Shown: piece after piece, positions 18,058 to 27,657 of the stretch
Layout: every line of letters starts with the position of its first letter
Numbering within the stretch: position 1 is the first letter of the stretch
Source of the DNA: Bradyrhizobium rifense
Lineage (GTDB): Bacteria > Pseudomonadota > Alphaproteobacteria > Rhizobiales > Xanthobacteraceae
DNA: 64,000 nt
Direction: 5' to 3'
NCBI RefSeq assembly: GCF_008123425.1
Contig: NZ_VSSS01000024.1
Span: forward strand, 11,374-75,373
The notes under the pieces: model-generated
Database searches by the model: none
Told to the model about the DNA's origin: nothing
What the model saw: only the letters and a program-made list of their open reading frames with translations
Program-made: the position numbers and the translations under genes

Positions 18058-18660
18058 TCAAGTGACCAGCCGGATATGCGCGGCGGTCGGCTTGCGCCCG
18101 GCGCCGTTGATCGGTGTGATATCCTGCGGGCAGGCCGAGAAGACCACGTAGCAATCCCGGAGAGCCCGCAGCACCACATAGTCGCCTGGCCTGCTGACAG
18201 GCTCGCCCTGCGTCAGGCTGAGATCGCCGTTGACCGGGATGTTCATGAACAGGTTGAGCGGCTGCGGTACATGGCTCGCCTTCACGCCGATCTCGTCCAG
18301 GGCCTCGACCATGTTGTCGGCGCAGTTGCGGTGATAGTCCGTGCAACCCAGATGCTCATAGCGCCAGCGGTCGCACGCCGCCATCAGGGTGTCGTGGATG
18401 CCGGGCGATGTGTCTTGCTCCAGCACCAGAATCGGTTCCCGTTTATTGGTGAAGAGCGTCTGGCCGGCGGCTGGCATCAACCGGCCGTTCTCGACCCTTG
18501 TGTGCTCCATCGACATATGGTGTCCGAGATCCCCGATGCAGAACGCCCAGGTGTCCACGACCTGAGAACCATGGGTGTTGATGATTTGGACGGCCTGCCC
18601 CTTGCCCAGCCGAACGGCTTTGCCGCGCGTGGCCGGGATGACGTCGAGTGTTCCAGTCAT
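18058..18660 (-). CDS. DUF1989 / urea-carboxylase-associated family protein
   Basis: A 200-residue protein of the DUF1989 family. Characterised relatives (CgdA/CgdB) form carboxyguanidine deiminase in guanidine degradation; others accompany urea carboxylase. Here it is a single subunit with no carboxylase nearby and is the last gene of the ureohydrolase/ABC operon, 11 bp after the ureohydrolase stop. Family-like segments are INTHGSQVVDTWAF, SMEHTRV and CTDYHRNCADNM, whose His/Asp/Cys residues may bind metal. ATG 18660 is chosen since AAGGAGGG lies four bases upstream; the earlier ATG at 18675 has no such site. Confidence 0.88.
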   Translation of the reverse strand: MTGTLDVIPATRGKAVRLGKGQAVQIINTHGSQVVDTWAFCIGDLGHHMSMEHTRVENGRLMPAAGQTLFTNKREPILVLEQDTSPGIHDTLMAACDRWRYEHLGCTDYHRNCADNMVEALDEIGVKASHVPQPLNLFMNIPVNGDLSLTQGEPVSRPGDYVVLRALRDCYVVFSACPQDITPINGAGRKPTAAHIRLVT

Positions 18661-18671
18661 GATGCCCTCCT

Positions 18672-19640
18672 TCAAGCGGCGAGACGAGCGCTGCGGCGGG
18701 CTGCCCAGCGCGGCTGGGCGCAGATGTGGCCCAGGAATTCGATGACGGTCAGCGCGCCAAGGTAGGCGGTGACGCCGGTGCCGACGTCGAGCGGCGGATT
18801 GACCTCGACGAAGTCGAAGCCCGCGATATCGTGCCTCTCGGCAATCGCCTTCAGGCTGTCGCGTAGCTCGGGATACGTCAGTCCATTGGGCTCAGCCGAA
18901 ACGCAGCCTGGAACCAGCGACATGTCCATAGCGTCGACGTCGATGCTGACGTACACCCGTGAGCCCGCGGGCAGCAGATCGGCGATCCCTTGCGGACCGA
19001 TCTGACGGAACTCGCCCATCGGAATGACACGGTTGCCACCGGCGATCACCTCCTCAACCTGCGCCGGCGAATGACGCAGGCTGCGAATGCCGACCTGCGT
19101 CAGGCTGAGCGTGTTGTCCATGCCGGCGATATGGCGAAAGGCATGGCTGTTGGTGATGGTCAGGTCGTTCTCGAACGGCGCATAATCGGTATGCGCGTCG
19201 AAATGGATGACGTGCAGCTTCTCCTGGAAGGCACGGAAGATCGGATAGGTAATCGAATGATCGCCGCCGAGCACCACCGGTAGCGCGCCGCGCTCAAGGA
19301 TCCCGCGCACCATGGCCGTGATGTTCTCGAAGGTGCGAGGCGCGTTGGCCGGGTGAATATCGACATCGCCGACGTCGGCGATCAGGCCCTTCGACATTTC
19401 CTCGACCAGATATTCGCGCCGGGTCTCCGGATCGTAGTAACCTTCGCCGCTGCCGTAGAAGCGCAGTGAATGCTCGCGCAGTGCGCGCGGCGCAAGGCGG
19501 CTGCCCGGCATGAACGGCGAGCCCTCGTCGAAAGGCACGCCGAGTACGGCAATGGCCGCGTCCAGCGTGGACAGATCCTCGCAGATTCGCGAACGCAGGA
19601 AGGACGGGATCCCGACATAGGGACGGTTGACGCGAGGCAT
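18672..19640 (-). CDS. Ureohydrolase (agmatinase/arginase family), copy 1
   Basis: A 322-residue Mn-dependent hydrolase releasing urea from a guanidino compound. All metal ligands are present: His128 in GGDHS (125-129); Asp148, His150 and Asp152 in HFDAHTD; Asp234 and Asp236 in SIDVDAMD. The exact substrate (agmatine, guanidinobutyrate, guanidinopropionate or other) cannot be read. ATG 19640 begins 4 bp after the ABC ATPase stop, so translation is tightly linked. It shares only the metal motifs and general layout with the second ureohydrolase at 22810. Confidence 0.92.
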   Translation of the reverse strand: MPRVNRPYVGIPSFLRSRICEDLSTLDAAIAVLGVPFDEGSPFMPGSRLAPRALREHSLRFYGSGEGYYDPETRREYLVEEMSKGLIADVGDVDIHPANAPRTFENITAMVRGILERGALPVVLGGDHSITYPIFRAFQEKLHVIHFDAHTDYAPFENDLTITNSHAFRHIAGMDNTLSLTQVGIRSLRHSPAQVEEVIAGGNRVIPMGEFRQIGPQGIADLLPAGSRVYVSIDVDAMDMSLVPGCVSAEPNGLTYPELRDSLKAIAERHDIAGFDFVEVNPPLDVGTGVTAYLGALTVIEFLGHICAQPRWAARRSARLAA

Positions 19641-19644
19641 GGCG

Positions 19645-20457
19645 CTACTCCGTGGGGGTGACTGTAGTCGTGACGATGCGGTGGTCCGCCCGCACCAGGT
19701 CGAGAAAGTTGCGAAGGCGCGGCTCTTTCGGCGCGGCCATGATGTCGCGCGCCGGCCCCTCCTCCAGGATGCGTCCGTGGTCCATGAAGGCAATGCGGTC
19801 GGCGAGGCTCGCCGCGAAGCCGATTTCATGCGTGACGACCAGCATGGTCATGCCGGTACCGGCCAGCGCGCGCAGCACGGCGAGTACCTCACCGACCAGC
19901 TCCGGATCGAGCGCCGAGGTCGGCTCGTCGAACAGCATCAGGGCCGGATCCATCGCCAGCGCTCGCGCAATGGCCACGCGCTGCTTCTGTCCGCCGGAGA
20001 GCGCATGCGGGTGGCGGTCCATCCGGTCGGCGAGCCCGAGCCGCGTGAGCAATTCGATACCGCGCCGCGTCGCTTCGTCCCGCGGCCGGCCCAGCACCAC
20101 GGTCTGTGGCCGGACCACATTCTCGAGCGCGGTCATGTGCGGCCAGAGATGAAACTGCTGGAAGACGATGCCGACCTGCGGGCGCAAGGCGTCGATCTGC
20201 CGGCGGTTCTGGCGGCGCACGACGCCGCCCGGCATCAATTCGCGCCCCAACGGCTTGCCCGCCACCTCGATGAAGCCATCGTCGGGTTGCTCGAGCCAGG
20301 TCAGGCAGCGCAACAGGGTGCTCTTTCCGCACCCGCTCGGACCGATCAGCGCCACGATCTGACCCGCATGCACGTCAAGATACACCTTGTCGAGCGCGGT
20401 GACGCCGTGAAAGCGCTTGGTCAGGTTGGAGACGCGGAGGACGGGGGGAGCGCTCAT
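19645..20457 (-). CDS. Polar amino-acid ABC transporter ATPase
   Basis: A 270-residue GlnQ/HisP-type ATPase. Walker A is GPSGCGKST, the Q-loop is [17 protein letters not shown], the signature is [15 protein letters not shown], and Walker B is [14 protein letters not shown]. Its ATG overlaps the permease stop by one base (TGATG), which fixes the start at 20457. It energises import through the two permeases upstream. Confidence 0.95.
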   Translation of the reverse strand: MSAPPVLRVSNLTKRFHGVTALDKVYLDVHAGQIVALIGPSGCGKSTLLRCLTWLEQPDDGFIEVAGKPLGRELMPGGVVRRQNRRQIDALRPQVGIVFQQFHLWPHMTALENVVRPQTVVLGRPRDEATRRGIELLTRLGLADRMDRHPHALSGGQKQRVAIARALAMDPALMLFDEPTSALDPELVGEVLAVLRALAGTGMTMLVVTHEIGFAASLADRIAFMDHGRILEEGPARDIMAAPKEPRLRNFLDLVRADHRIVTTTVTPTE

Positions 20458-21176
20458 CACGTCCTCCTGGCCACCAGCGAGAGATAGCGGTCGGCGATGC
20501 GGTTGCGGCTGACGGCCTCGGCCTGCACGGCACCGACCCTGCGCTCCAGTCGCCTGGATGCCTCCGCGATGACGACCGCGATCAGCCAGTAGATCGAGGC
20601 CACGGCTGCGAACACCTCGAAGGGAGCGAAGGTGTTTCCCTGCACCACGAGGCTCTGGTAGGTGAGCTCCGGCACAGTGATGGAGGACAGGACGGACGAC
20701 TCCTTCATCATGGTCAGCGTCATGTTGGTGGATGGCGGCACCAGGGCGCGCAGGATCTGTGGCGCTACCACATGCCACATCGCGCTCATCGGAGACATGC
20801 CGATGGCGCGCGCGCTTTCGAACTGGCCACGCGGCAATGCGAGAATCGCAGCACGCACGATCTCGGCATAATAGGCGCTGGCGAACAGCGCGAGTGCTGT
20901 GGTCCCGACCAGGGTCGCCGGCAGCCGGATACCGCAAAACGGCAATCCATAATAGACGACGAAGAGAATGATGATGAAGGGGATGTTGCGCAGGGTTTCG
21001 ACATAGCAGCCCGTGACGAGTCCCGGCAGCCAACCCGGCACGAGCGCAATCAAGGCAACCGCAATCCCCGCGACATAGCCCATCACGAGCGCCGCAACCG
21101 AGACCTGGAGCGTCAGCCACGCACCTTGCAGGAGTAGCGGCCAATAGTCGACCAGAACGGCGGGATCGAAATGCAT
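20457..21176 (-). CDS. Polar amino-acid ABC transporter permease 2
   Basis: A 239-residue HisM/HisQ-type inner-membrane permease with about five helices. The EAA-like loop [21 protein letters not shown] contacts the ATPase. It lies 4 bp downstream of permease 1 and its stop overlaps the ATPase start. Confidence 0.93.
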   Translation of the reverse strand: MHFDPAVLVDYWPLLLQGAWLTLQVSVAALVMGYVAGIAVALIALVPGWLPGLVTGCYVETLRNIPFIIILFVVYYGLPFCGIRLPATLVGTTALALFASAYYAEIVRAAILALPRGQFESARAIGMSPMSAMWHVVAPQILRALVPPSTNMTLTMMKESSVLSSITVPELTYQSLVVQGNTFAPFEVFAAVASIYWLIAVVIAEASRRLERRVGAVQAEAVSRNRIADRYLSLVARRT

Positions 21177-21180
21177 CGCC

Positions 21181-21840
21181 TCAGACCCGCGCCGCAGCGA
21201 AGCGGCTCTCCGCCACCCTGCCGGACAGGCTGATGACGAGATTGATGACGAGGAAGACGAGCGCCGAGCCGATCATGGTCTCGAACGGCCGATAGCTGGC
21301 ACTGGCGATCTGCTGCGCCGTGCGCAGCACGTCGACGACGGTGATGACCGACAGAAGCGCGGTACCCTTCACGACGATCGTCGCTTCGTTGATCAGCACC
21401 GGTACGATGCGCCGGAACAGCTGGGGCAGCACCACTTTGAGCCAGATGGCGTGCGGTGGCAGCCCGAGCGCCGTCGACGCCTCGATCTGACCGGCATCGA
21501 TGGTGGCGAGGCCGCCGCGCATGCTCTCGCTGACGAAGACCATGCTGTTGAAGGCGATGGCCGAGACGCCCGCCACTTCCGGCGAGAGGTCGAGACCGAC
21601 CGCCGGAAGCACGTAATAGGCGATGAAGATCTGGATCAGGAGCGGCGTGCCGCGCACGAAGCTGATGACGACGGCGATGCACGCGTTGACGGCAACGATC
21701 TTCAGCGAGCGGACGATGGTCAACGCCGTGCCGAGCGCAAGGGCGAACAGCATGATGATGACAGCCAGCCGGATGTTCACGGCCGCCGCACCGATCAGAC
21801 GGGGCAGGATCGACAGCAGGTAGTTGAGCTTGAAGCCCAT
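21181..21840 (-). CDS. Polar amino-acid ABC transporter permease 1
   Basis: A 219-residue inner-membrane permease of the His/Glu/Gln/Arg group. The EAA-like loop is EASTALGLPPHAIWLKVVLP, and the segment FVRGTPLLIQIFIAYY is typical of this group. It forms a heterodimer with permease 2. The gap to the solute-binding gene is 67 bp. Confidence 0.93.
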   Translation of the reverse strand: MGFKLNYLLSILPRLIGAAAVNIRLAVIIMLFALALGTALTIVRSLKIVAVNACIAVVISFVRGTPLLIQIFIAYYVLPAVGLDLSPEVAGVSAIAFNSMVFVSESMRGGLATIDAGQIEASTALGLPPHAIWLKVVLPQLFRRIVPVLINEATIVVKGTALLSVITVVDVLRTAQQIASASYRPFETMIGSALVFLVINLVISLSGRVAESRFAAARV

Positions 21841-21907
21841 GGCACGGGCCTTTCCTGTCGCAAGATGCCTGGTCTCGCCGTTACCCCTCGGTCACCACGT
21901 CGATCGG

Positions 21908-22765
21908 CTACATTGCCCCGGGCGGCAGATAGCCTTGATCCGGGATCGTCATCTCGAAACCGAACCATTTCTTCTGAAGGGTCGCGAGGCGGCCATCGTC
22001 GCGCATCTTGCGGATCACCGCGGAAATGGCGTCCCGCAGATCCTTGTCGTCAGGCCGCGTCACCCAGGCGAGATAGGAGTATCCGCCGTCCTGAGGCGTT
22101 GGCGCCAGCAACTCGAAGACGTCAGGCTTCTCCTTGACCAGCGCGGCAAGGCTCGGCAGCGACTGGATCACGGCGTCGGCTTCGCCGCTGGCGAGGGCCA
22201 CGTAGCTTTCGGGGAAAGCGGTGAAGAGCTTCAGGTCCTTGAAGCCCGTTCCCCCCGCGGCCTTCAGCTTGGCATCGAGCGCACGAGCGACCGGTTCGGT
22301 TGACGACGCAAGTTGGGTTGCGACCACCTTGCCGTTGAGGTCTTCCACCTTGGTGAGCTTGTCGCCCTTGCGCTTCATGGCGTAGGGCACGCCATCGGCG
22401 ATCGGCATCGTATAGGCGTAACGCTTGGCGCGTTCCGCGTTGATGCCGACCGTGGTGGCGACAAAATCGAACTTGCCGGCCAGCACACCCGGCAGGATGC
22501 CCTGCCAGGGCAGGTCGAGCTGGTTCAGCTTCTTGACGCCGAGTTCCTTGACCACTTCGGCGAGAATATCGGAACCATAGCCGACGATCTTGCCATCCTT
22601 GACGAATTCGAAAGGAGGAAAGGCCGCTTCGGTGCCGACCGTCAGTTCACCGGTCCGCTTGATCTTGTCCAGCGTCGTCTCGGCGAAGGCAGGCTCGCTC
22701 GCGACCAGCGCGAGACAGGCGCTGCCCGCCAGAACGCCGAATATCGTGCGATTGGTCTTCCGCAT
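21908..22765 (-). CDS. Polar amino-acid ABC transporter solute-binding protein
   Basis: A 285-residue periplasmic protein of the SBP family 3 type. The signal peptide is about 1-28 (ending EPAFA). Mature features are GELTVGTEAAFPPFEF, FDFVATTVGINAERAKRYAYT and the YVALASGEADAVI segment. ATG 22765 has AAGGGA six bases upstream and gives a normal signal peptide; an upstream ATG (22795) adds MRTSTTKGSA. The sequence does not reveal whether it prefers arginine, agmatine or another ligand. Confidence 0.93.
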   Translation of the reverse strand: MRKTNRTIFGVLAGSACLALVASEPAFAETTLDKIKRTGELTVGTEAAFPPFEFVKDGKIVGYGSDILAEVVKELGVKKLNQLDLPWQGILPGVLAGKFDFVATTVGINAERAKRYAYTMPIADGVPYAMKRKGDKLTKVEDLNGKVVATQLASSTEPVARALDAKLKAAGGTGFKDLKLFTAFPESYVALASGEADAVIQSLPSLAALVKEKPDVFELLAPTPQDGGYSYLAWVTRPDDKDLRDAISAVIRKMRDDGRLATLQKKWFGFEMTIPDQGYLPPGAM

Positions 22766-22809
22766 GGCTGATCCCTTCGTTGTCGATGTCCGCAAAGGTT
22801 GCCGCCGCC

Positions 22810-23775
22810 TCAGGCAGGCGGCGCGTCGAAATAATTCGCCCTCACCGCCGCGCCGATCAGATTCACGATCAGGCGGCCGGCCGTGATGCAGGTGATCATG
22901 TTGACGTCGATGGATGGCGTGATCTCCACGATGTCCATGCCGACCACCCGCCCCTTGCGCACCAGGCCGTGGATGAGCTTGCGGACCTGATGGAAGGTGA
23001 GGCCGCCCGGAGCCGGGCCCTCGACGGCAGGCATCACGGTCGGATCGAGGCCATCGGCGTCGATCGTGATGTAATATTGGCCGCCCTCCGGAATCCGCTC
23101 AAGCACCGAGTCCATGCCCCTGTCGTGCACCTCGAAGGCCGGAATAATGTTGGCGCCATAGGCTGCCGCCGCCTCGACCTCTTCGGGTCGCGCGCTGCCG
23201 GATGAGCGAATACCGATCTGGAAGATCTCGCCGATGTGGGACATCTCCGAGGCCCGCCGGATCGGGCTCGAGAGGCCATCGCGAACGCCGTTCACTTCAT
23301 CGCGCCAGTCGATATGGGCATCGACCTGGATCAGCGTGATCGGACCATGGCCCTTGAAGGCACGCAGGATCGGGATCGGAATGCCATGGTCGCCGCCGAT
23401 CGTGATGGGCATGGCGCCCGCGGCAAGGATCTTGCTTACCGCTTGTTCGGCGCGGATGGAGTGGCTGCGGAGATCGGTCATGTCGGCGGGCACGTTGCCG
23501 ACATCGACCACTTTCAAGGCACGTCCGCCATAGATCGGGCCGCCGACGTCGAAATCGTAGCGCTCCAGGCTGCGACAGATGCGATCGGTGACCGAACGGA
23601 CGGCATCAGGTGCCTTCGACTGGTCGTTAGTGATCGCGGCGGCATCGTAGGCGCTGCCGTAGGGAATGCCGAGGATGGCAATGTGCGCGTCGAGAGCGTC
23701 GAGATCGGTGCAAATTGGCGACCAGAGCAGGCTCTGGTGCTTGAGAGAAGGCGGCACCGTCAGAGGCAGAACCAT
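22810..23775 (-). CDS. Ureohydrolase (agmatinase/arginase family), copy 2
   Basis: A 321-residue binuclear-metal ureohydrolase, first gene of the operon. Ligands present: His130 in GGDHG; Asp152, His154 and Asp156 in QVDAHIDW; Asp239 and Asp241 in TIDADGLDP. The motif form (VDAHIDW, DADGLDP) is the common agmatinase/guanidinobutyrase style, while copy 1 has HFDAHTD and DVDAMD. GGAGG lies directly before ATG 23775. The SBP gene follows after 44 bp. Two ureohydrolases with different active-site surroundings imply two substrates or sequential steps. Confidence 0.92.
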   Translation of the reverse strand: MVLPLTVPPSLKHQSLLWSPICTDLDALDAHIAILGIPYGSAYDAAAITNDQSKAPDAVRSVTDRICRSLERYDFDVGGPIYGGRALKVVDVGNVPADMTDLRSHSIRAEQAVSKILAAGAMPITIGGDHGIPIPILRAFKGHGPITLIQVDAHIDWRDEVNGVRDGLSSPIRRASEMSHIGEIFQIGIRSSGSARPEEVEAAAAYGANIIPAFEVHDRGMDSVLERIPEGGQYYITIDADGLDPTVMPAVEGPAPGGLTFHQVRKLIHGLVRKGRVVGMDIVEITPSIDVNMITCITAGRLIVNLIGAAVRANYFDAPPA

Positions 23776-23934
23776 AGGTCCTCCAGGTCACAGCAGGTTG
23801 GTCTTGCCGAGCAAATCGGCATCCGGCCGCCAGGCAACCGGTCTGCGCATCGCTCAGATGTTCAGCGACGCTAACGCGGACCGAATAGCGCCCGGAATGA
23901 CGTTTCCCGAAACCATGCTTGTAGGAACCGCAAC

Positions 23935-24849
23935 ATGAAGCACGTCCCGTCGGCACCCGTTCCGCAGCTCACGGAGAGCGATCTCAGGCTGTTGCGCATC
24001 TTTCGCGCCGTCGCCGAAGCGGGCGGCTTGACCGCAGCGGAGGCCCAGCTCGGGATGGAGCGATCGACCATCAGCCGGCATTTACTCGCGCTGGAAACGC
24101 GCCTCGGCAGCAGGCTCTGTTTTCGCGGTCCTTCCGGGTTCGAACTGACTGATTTCGGGCAACGGGCCCTATCGGCCAGCATCGCGGCCTGTGACGCGCT
24201 TGAAATGGTGCACCACGAGCTCAATCTCGCCCGCAACCTCCTGTCGGGCGAACTGAAGATTGGCATCGCCGACAACTGCCTGTCCAACCCGCACTGCCGG
24301 TTGGCGGACACGCTGGCTCGGTTTCGCGCTGCCGCCCCCAATGTCACCCTGAACGTTGCGATCGGCCTGCCGAGTGCGCTCGTCGACGACGTACTGGAGC
24401 GACGACTGCATCTGGCCATCAGCGGACAGCCGGCCGTCAACGGCAAGCTCGAATACGTCTCGCTGTTCACCGAGGAGTTCCGGCTTTACACGGCGGCAGC
24501 GGCGCCGCTTGCGCTCGACGATTTGCGCGACGGCGGTGTGGTTGTAGTGACGCGGACAAACGATCGACGTACGCAAAATCTCGCGCGGCGGCTTCACATC
24601 AAGCAACATGCCGTTGCCTTCGGGCTCGAGGCGGTCGCGACAATGCTGGTCGGTGGCGGGTTTGTTGGCTTCCTGCCGACGCATTATGTCGAGATGCTAA
24701 GACCGATCCATCCATTGGAGGAAGTGTCGGGTGCCGAGGCGTTTCGCTACATGACCCAGTTCTCGCTGGTGTCGGCGATCAACCGGCCACTTCCACCGAG
24801 TGGCCGATTGCTGACTAAGCTGCTGACCGAGCCGCAGAGCACGAACTAA
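23935..24849 (+). CDS. LysR-family transcriptional regulator
   Basis: A 304-residue LTTR with a winged HTH (about 15-75, including MERSTISRHLLALETRLGSRL) and a periplasmic-binding-like effector domain (about 95-300). AGGAA precedes ATG 23935. It is divergent from the ureohydrolase/ABC operon across 159 bp, the usual arrangement for a regulator of the facing operon; the co-inducer is presumably the transported compound or a breakdown product. Its TAA stop overlaps the convergent ABC gene stop by 3 bp. Confidence 0.92.
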   Translation: MKHVPSAPVPQLTESDLRLLRIFRAVAEAGGLTAAEAQLGMERSTISRHLLALETRLGSRLCFRGPSGFELTDFGQRALSASIAACDALEMVHHELNLARNLLSGELKIGIADNCLSNPHCRLADTLARFRAAAPNVTLNVAIGLPSALVDDVLERRLHLAISGQPAVNGKLEYVSLFTEEFRLYTAAAAPLALDDLRDGGVVVVTRTNDRRTQNLARRLHIKQHAVAFGLEAVATMLVGGGFVGFLPTHYVEMLRPIHPLEEVSGAEAFRYMTQFSLVSAINRPLPPSGRLLTKLLTEPQSTN

Positions 24850-26714
24850 GCCGACCACTCCTCGCCCCAGACCTGCACGGCATGGCCGGGCGAGACTTCA
24901 CGATATTGCCGCGCTGGCGGCTGATAGTCGGGCGCGCGCACCGGGCTTCTGATCTCGTCGTTTGCGACCTCGCGCCTGGTCCCGCGGCGCGCGGGATCGG
25001 GCACGGGAACGGCAGCCATCAGCTTCTCGGTGTAGGGATGCTGCGGATTGCCGAACAATGCCGCACGCGGACCGATCTCGACGATCTCGCCGAGATACAT
25101 TACTGCGACGCGATGGCTCATCCGCTCGACCACCGCGATGTCGTGCGAGATGAAGAGATAGGCCAGTCCCATGCCGGCCTGAAGATCGAGCATCAGATTG
25201 ACGACCTGCGCCTTGACCGAGACGTCGAGCGCGGAGACAGCCTCATCCGCGACGATCAATTTTGGTCCGAGCGCGAGCGCGCGCGCGATGCAGATGCGCT
25301 GGCGCTGGCCACCAGAGAATTCGTGTGGAAAGCGTGCGGCCATGTCGGCGGTGAGGCCGACGCGCTCGAGCAGGTCGGCGACCTTGTCGCGCGCCCGCGA
25401 CGCTGTCGCGAGGCCATTGGCCAGCAGTGGCGCTGCGATCGCCGTTCCCACCGACATGCGCGGATTGAGGCTCGCGAACGGATCCTGAAACACGATCTGC
25501 ATGTGCTTGCGGAAATCGCGCAAGGTGCGGCCACTCATGGCCAGCACATCCTGGCCGTCGATCAAGACGCTGCCGGCGTCCGGTTCGGTCAGCTTGAGGA
25601 TCGAACGGCCCGTGGTCGACTTGCCGCAGCCGGATTCACCGACCAGCGCCAGCGTCTCACCGGCGCGCAAGGTGAAGGAGATGTTCTCGACCGCGTGGAC
25701 GCGGCCCGAGATCTTGCCGAACAGGCCCGAGCGGATCGGAAATCGCGTGGTGAGATTTGACACCTCCAACAGCGGACGCTCGGCGCTCGACACCGTGTCC
25801 GGCGTCTCCGCCGATTCGTCCGAGGTGCCCGTGACCTTGTCGACGATGGGAAAGCGCATCGGCCGCGTCCGGCCGTCCATCGAGCCGAGCCGCGGCACGG
25901 CCGCGAGCAGTGCGCGCGTGTAGGGATGCGAGGGTGCGGCGAAGATGCGCGACGTCGCGTCGGTCTCAACCGCCTGCCCGCCATACATCACCACGGTACG
26001 ATCAGCGATCTCCGCGACCACGCCCATGTCGTGGGTGATGAAGAGGATCGACATCCCCTCCTCCTGCTGAAGCTCCTTCAGCAATTGCAAGATCTGCGCC
26101 TGGATGGTGACGTCGAGCGCCGTGGTCGGCTCGTCCGCGATCAGGAGTTTTGGTTTGCAGGCCAGCGCCATCGCGATCATCACGCGCTGGCGCATGCCTC
26201 CTGAGAAACGATGCGGATGCTCGTGGAAGCGCGATTTTGCCGCAGGGATACGGACACGGTCGAGCAGGCTGACGGTCTCGGCTTCCGCCGCCGCGCGCGA
26301 CAGGCCGCGATGCTGGATCAGCGCTTCCGCGATCTGGAAGCCGATCGTGAGCACCGGATTGAGGCTCGTCATCGGCTCCTGGAAGATCATCGCGATGTCG
26401 TTGCCGCGGATGTCCTTCATATCAGCTTCGGGCAGCGTCAGCAGATTGCGGCCGGCGAGCATGATACGGCCCTCGCTACGGCCGCTCTCCTTGGGAATGA
26501 GCCGCATGATCGAGAGCGCGGTGACGCTCTTGCCCGAACCGGACTCGCCGACGATCGCGACGGTTTCGCGGGGCGCGACATCGAAGGAGATGTTGCGGAC
26601 GACCGGGATCCATTGCCGCTCGCGTAGGAAGGACGTGGTGAGACCCGCAACAGACAGCACGGGCGACTGTGCTTCGGCAACGATCTGGTCCGGTCTGCTT
26701 GCGCCGATGCTCAT
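24846..26714 (-). CDS. Dipeptide/oligopeptide-type ABC ATPase, two fused ABC domains
   Basis: A 622-residue fused DppD-DppF-type ATPase. The first ABC domain (about 15-270) has GESGSGKS and FSGGMRQRVMIAMAL; the second (about 315-570) has GESGCGKST and FSGGQRQRICIARALAL; both have LIADEPTTALDV or LIVADEAVSALDV Walker B regions. One polypeptide therefore supplies both nucleotide-binding sites. It is the last gene of a six-gene operon, 9 bp after ghrA. Its stop overlaps the lysR stop. Confidence 0.95.
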   Translation of the reverse strand: MSIGASRPDQIVAEAQSPVLSVAGLTTSFLRERQWIPVVRNISFDVAPRETVAIVGESGSGKSVTALSIMRLIPKESGRSEGRIMLAGRNLLTLPEADMKDIRGNDIAMIFQEPMTSLNPVLTIGFQIAEALIQHRGLSRAAAEAETVSLLDRVRIPAAKSRFHEHPHRFSGGMRQRVMIAMALACKPKLLIADEPTTALDVTIQAQILQLLKELQQEEGMSILFITHDMGVVAEIADRTVVMYGGQAVETDATSRIFAAPSHPYTRALLAAVPRLGSMDGRTRPMRFPIVDKVTGTSDESAETPDTVSSAERPLLEVSNLTTRFPIRSGLFGKISGRVHAVENISFTLRAGETLALVGESGCGKSTTGRSILKLTEPDAGSVLIDGQDVLAMSGRTLRDFRKHMQIVFQDPFASLNPRMSVGTAIAAPLLANGLATASRARDKVADLLERVGLTADMAARFPHEFSGGQRQRICIARALALGPKLIVADEAVSALDVSVKAQVVNLMLDLQAGMGLAYLFISHDIAVVERMSHRVAVMYLGEIVEIGPRAALFGNPQHPYTEKLMAAVPVPDPARRGTRREVANDEIRSPVRAPDYQPPARQYREVSPGHAVQVWGEEWSA

Positions 26715-26723
26715 GCGAAGAAC

Positions 26724-27650
26724 CTAATAGCCACGATCACGGTCGACACGCCCCGGCAGGGGCTCGCCGCGGCGGTGGCGTGCGATGGTGTCGAGCACGT
26801 AGTCGACCGCCGTTTCCGGCTTCGTCGTGCTGGCGATGTGCGGCGTCAGAAGAACGCGCGGATGGCTCCAGAACGGATGGCCCGCGGGCAGCGGCTCAGG
26901 TTCGGCGACGTCGAGCACGGCGGCCGACAGCACGCCGCCGTCCAGTGCCGCGATCAGGTCGCCCTCGACCAGATGCCCGCCGCGCCCGACATTGAGCAGC
27001 CGCGCGCCGCGCGGCAGACGCGCGAACAATCTTGCGTTGAGGATTCCGCGCGTCTCCGATGTCAGCGGCAGCAGGCAGACGAGAATGTCGGTCTGCCTCA
27101 GGAAATCCGGCAGGGCTTCCGCACCCGCATAACAGGTGACACCTTCGACGCTGCGCGGCGAACGGTTCCAGCCGAGCAGCGGAAAGTCGAACGATTTAAG
27201 CCGCTCAAGCACGGCTTGACCAAGCAGACCGAGTCCCATCACACCGACACGCCGTTCGCTCGTGTGCGTCACGGAGAGCTCGCGCCAGACCTGGTCGCGC
27301 TGCTGGCCGATGAACTGCACGAGATCGCGATGCAGCGCGAGCACCGACATGCAGGCATATTCGACCATGCGCTCGGTGATACCGGGCTCCATCATACGTA
27401 CGAGCGGAACATGCGGCGGAAGTTTTGTGATGTCGAACTGATCGACGCCGGCGCCGACCGAGAACACCAGCTCGAGATTGGGGAACGTCGCCGCGATGTC
27501 GTCCGGCGGCTGCCAGGCCACCAGATAGCGCACCGCCTGGGGATCGCCGATATCGGGCCAGACCCGGAACGGCACGTCAGGCGCGCGCTCGGCGAAGAAG
27601 GTCGCCCACTCTGCGCCGCGCACCATGTTCGCCTTATAGAGAACCGTCAT
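26724..27650 (-). CDS. ghrA: Glyoxylate/hydroxypyruvate reductase A-type dehydrogenase
   Basis: A 308-residue NAD(P)H-dependent 2-hydroxyacid dehydrogenase of the GhrA type, reducing glyoxylate or hydroxypyruvate and related 2-oxoacids. The Rossmann motif VGVMGLGLLG is at 135-144; catalytic Arg is in LLNVGRGGHLVEG, Glu in DVAEPEPLP and His in LTPHIAST. It sits between the FAD oxidase and the ABC ATPase in one operon, so it probably handles the 2-oxoacid released by that oxidase. The symbol reflects the family; the real substrate is inferred. Confidence 0.85.
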   Translation of the reverse strand: MTVLYKANMVRGAEWATFFAERAPDVPFRVWPDIGDPQAVRYLVAWQPPDDIAATFPNLELVFSVGAGVDQFDITKLPPHVPLVRMMEPGITERMVEYACMSVLALHRDLVQFIGQQRDQVWRELSVTHTSERRVGVMGLGLLGQAVLERLKSFDFPLLGWNRSPRSVEGVTCYAGAEALPDFLRQTDILVCLLPLTSETRGILNARLFARLPRGARLLNVGRGGHLVEGDLIAALDGGVLSAAVLDVAEPEPLPAGHPFWSHPRVLLTPHIASTTKPETAVDYVLDTIARHRRGEPLPGRVDRDRGY

Positions 27651-27657
27651 GCCGCCC

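Noticed and set aside
18058..23775. Guanidine carboxylase/urease-type pathway
   Set aside because: No carboxylase, no urease, only one DUF1989 gene and no ykkC-like leader seen before 23775.
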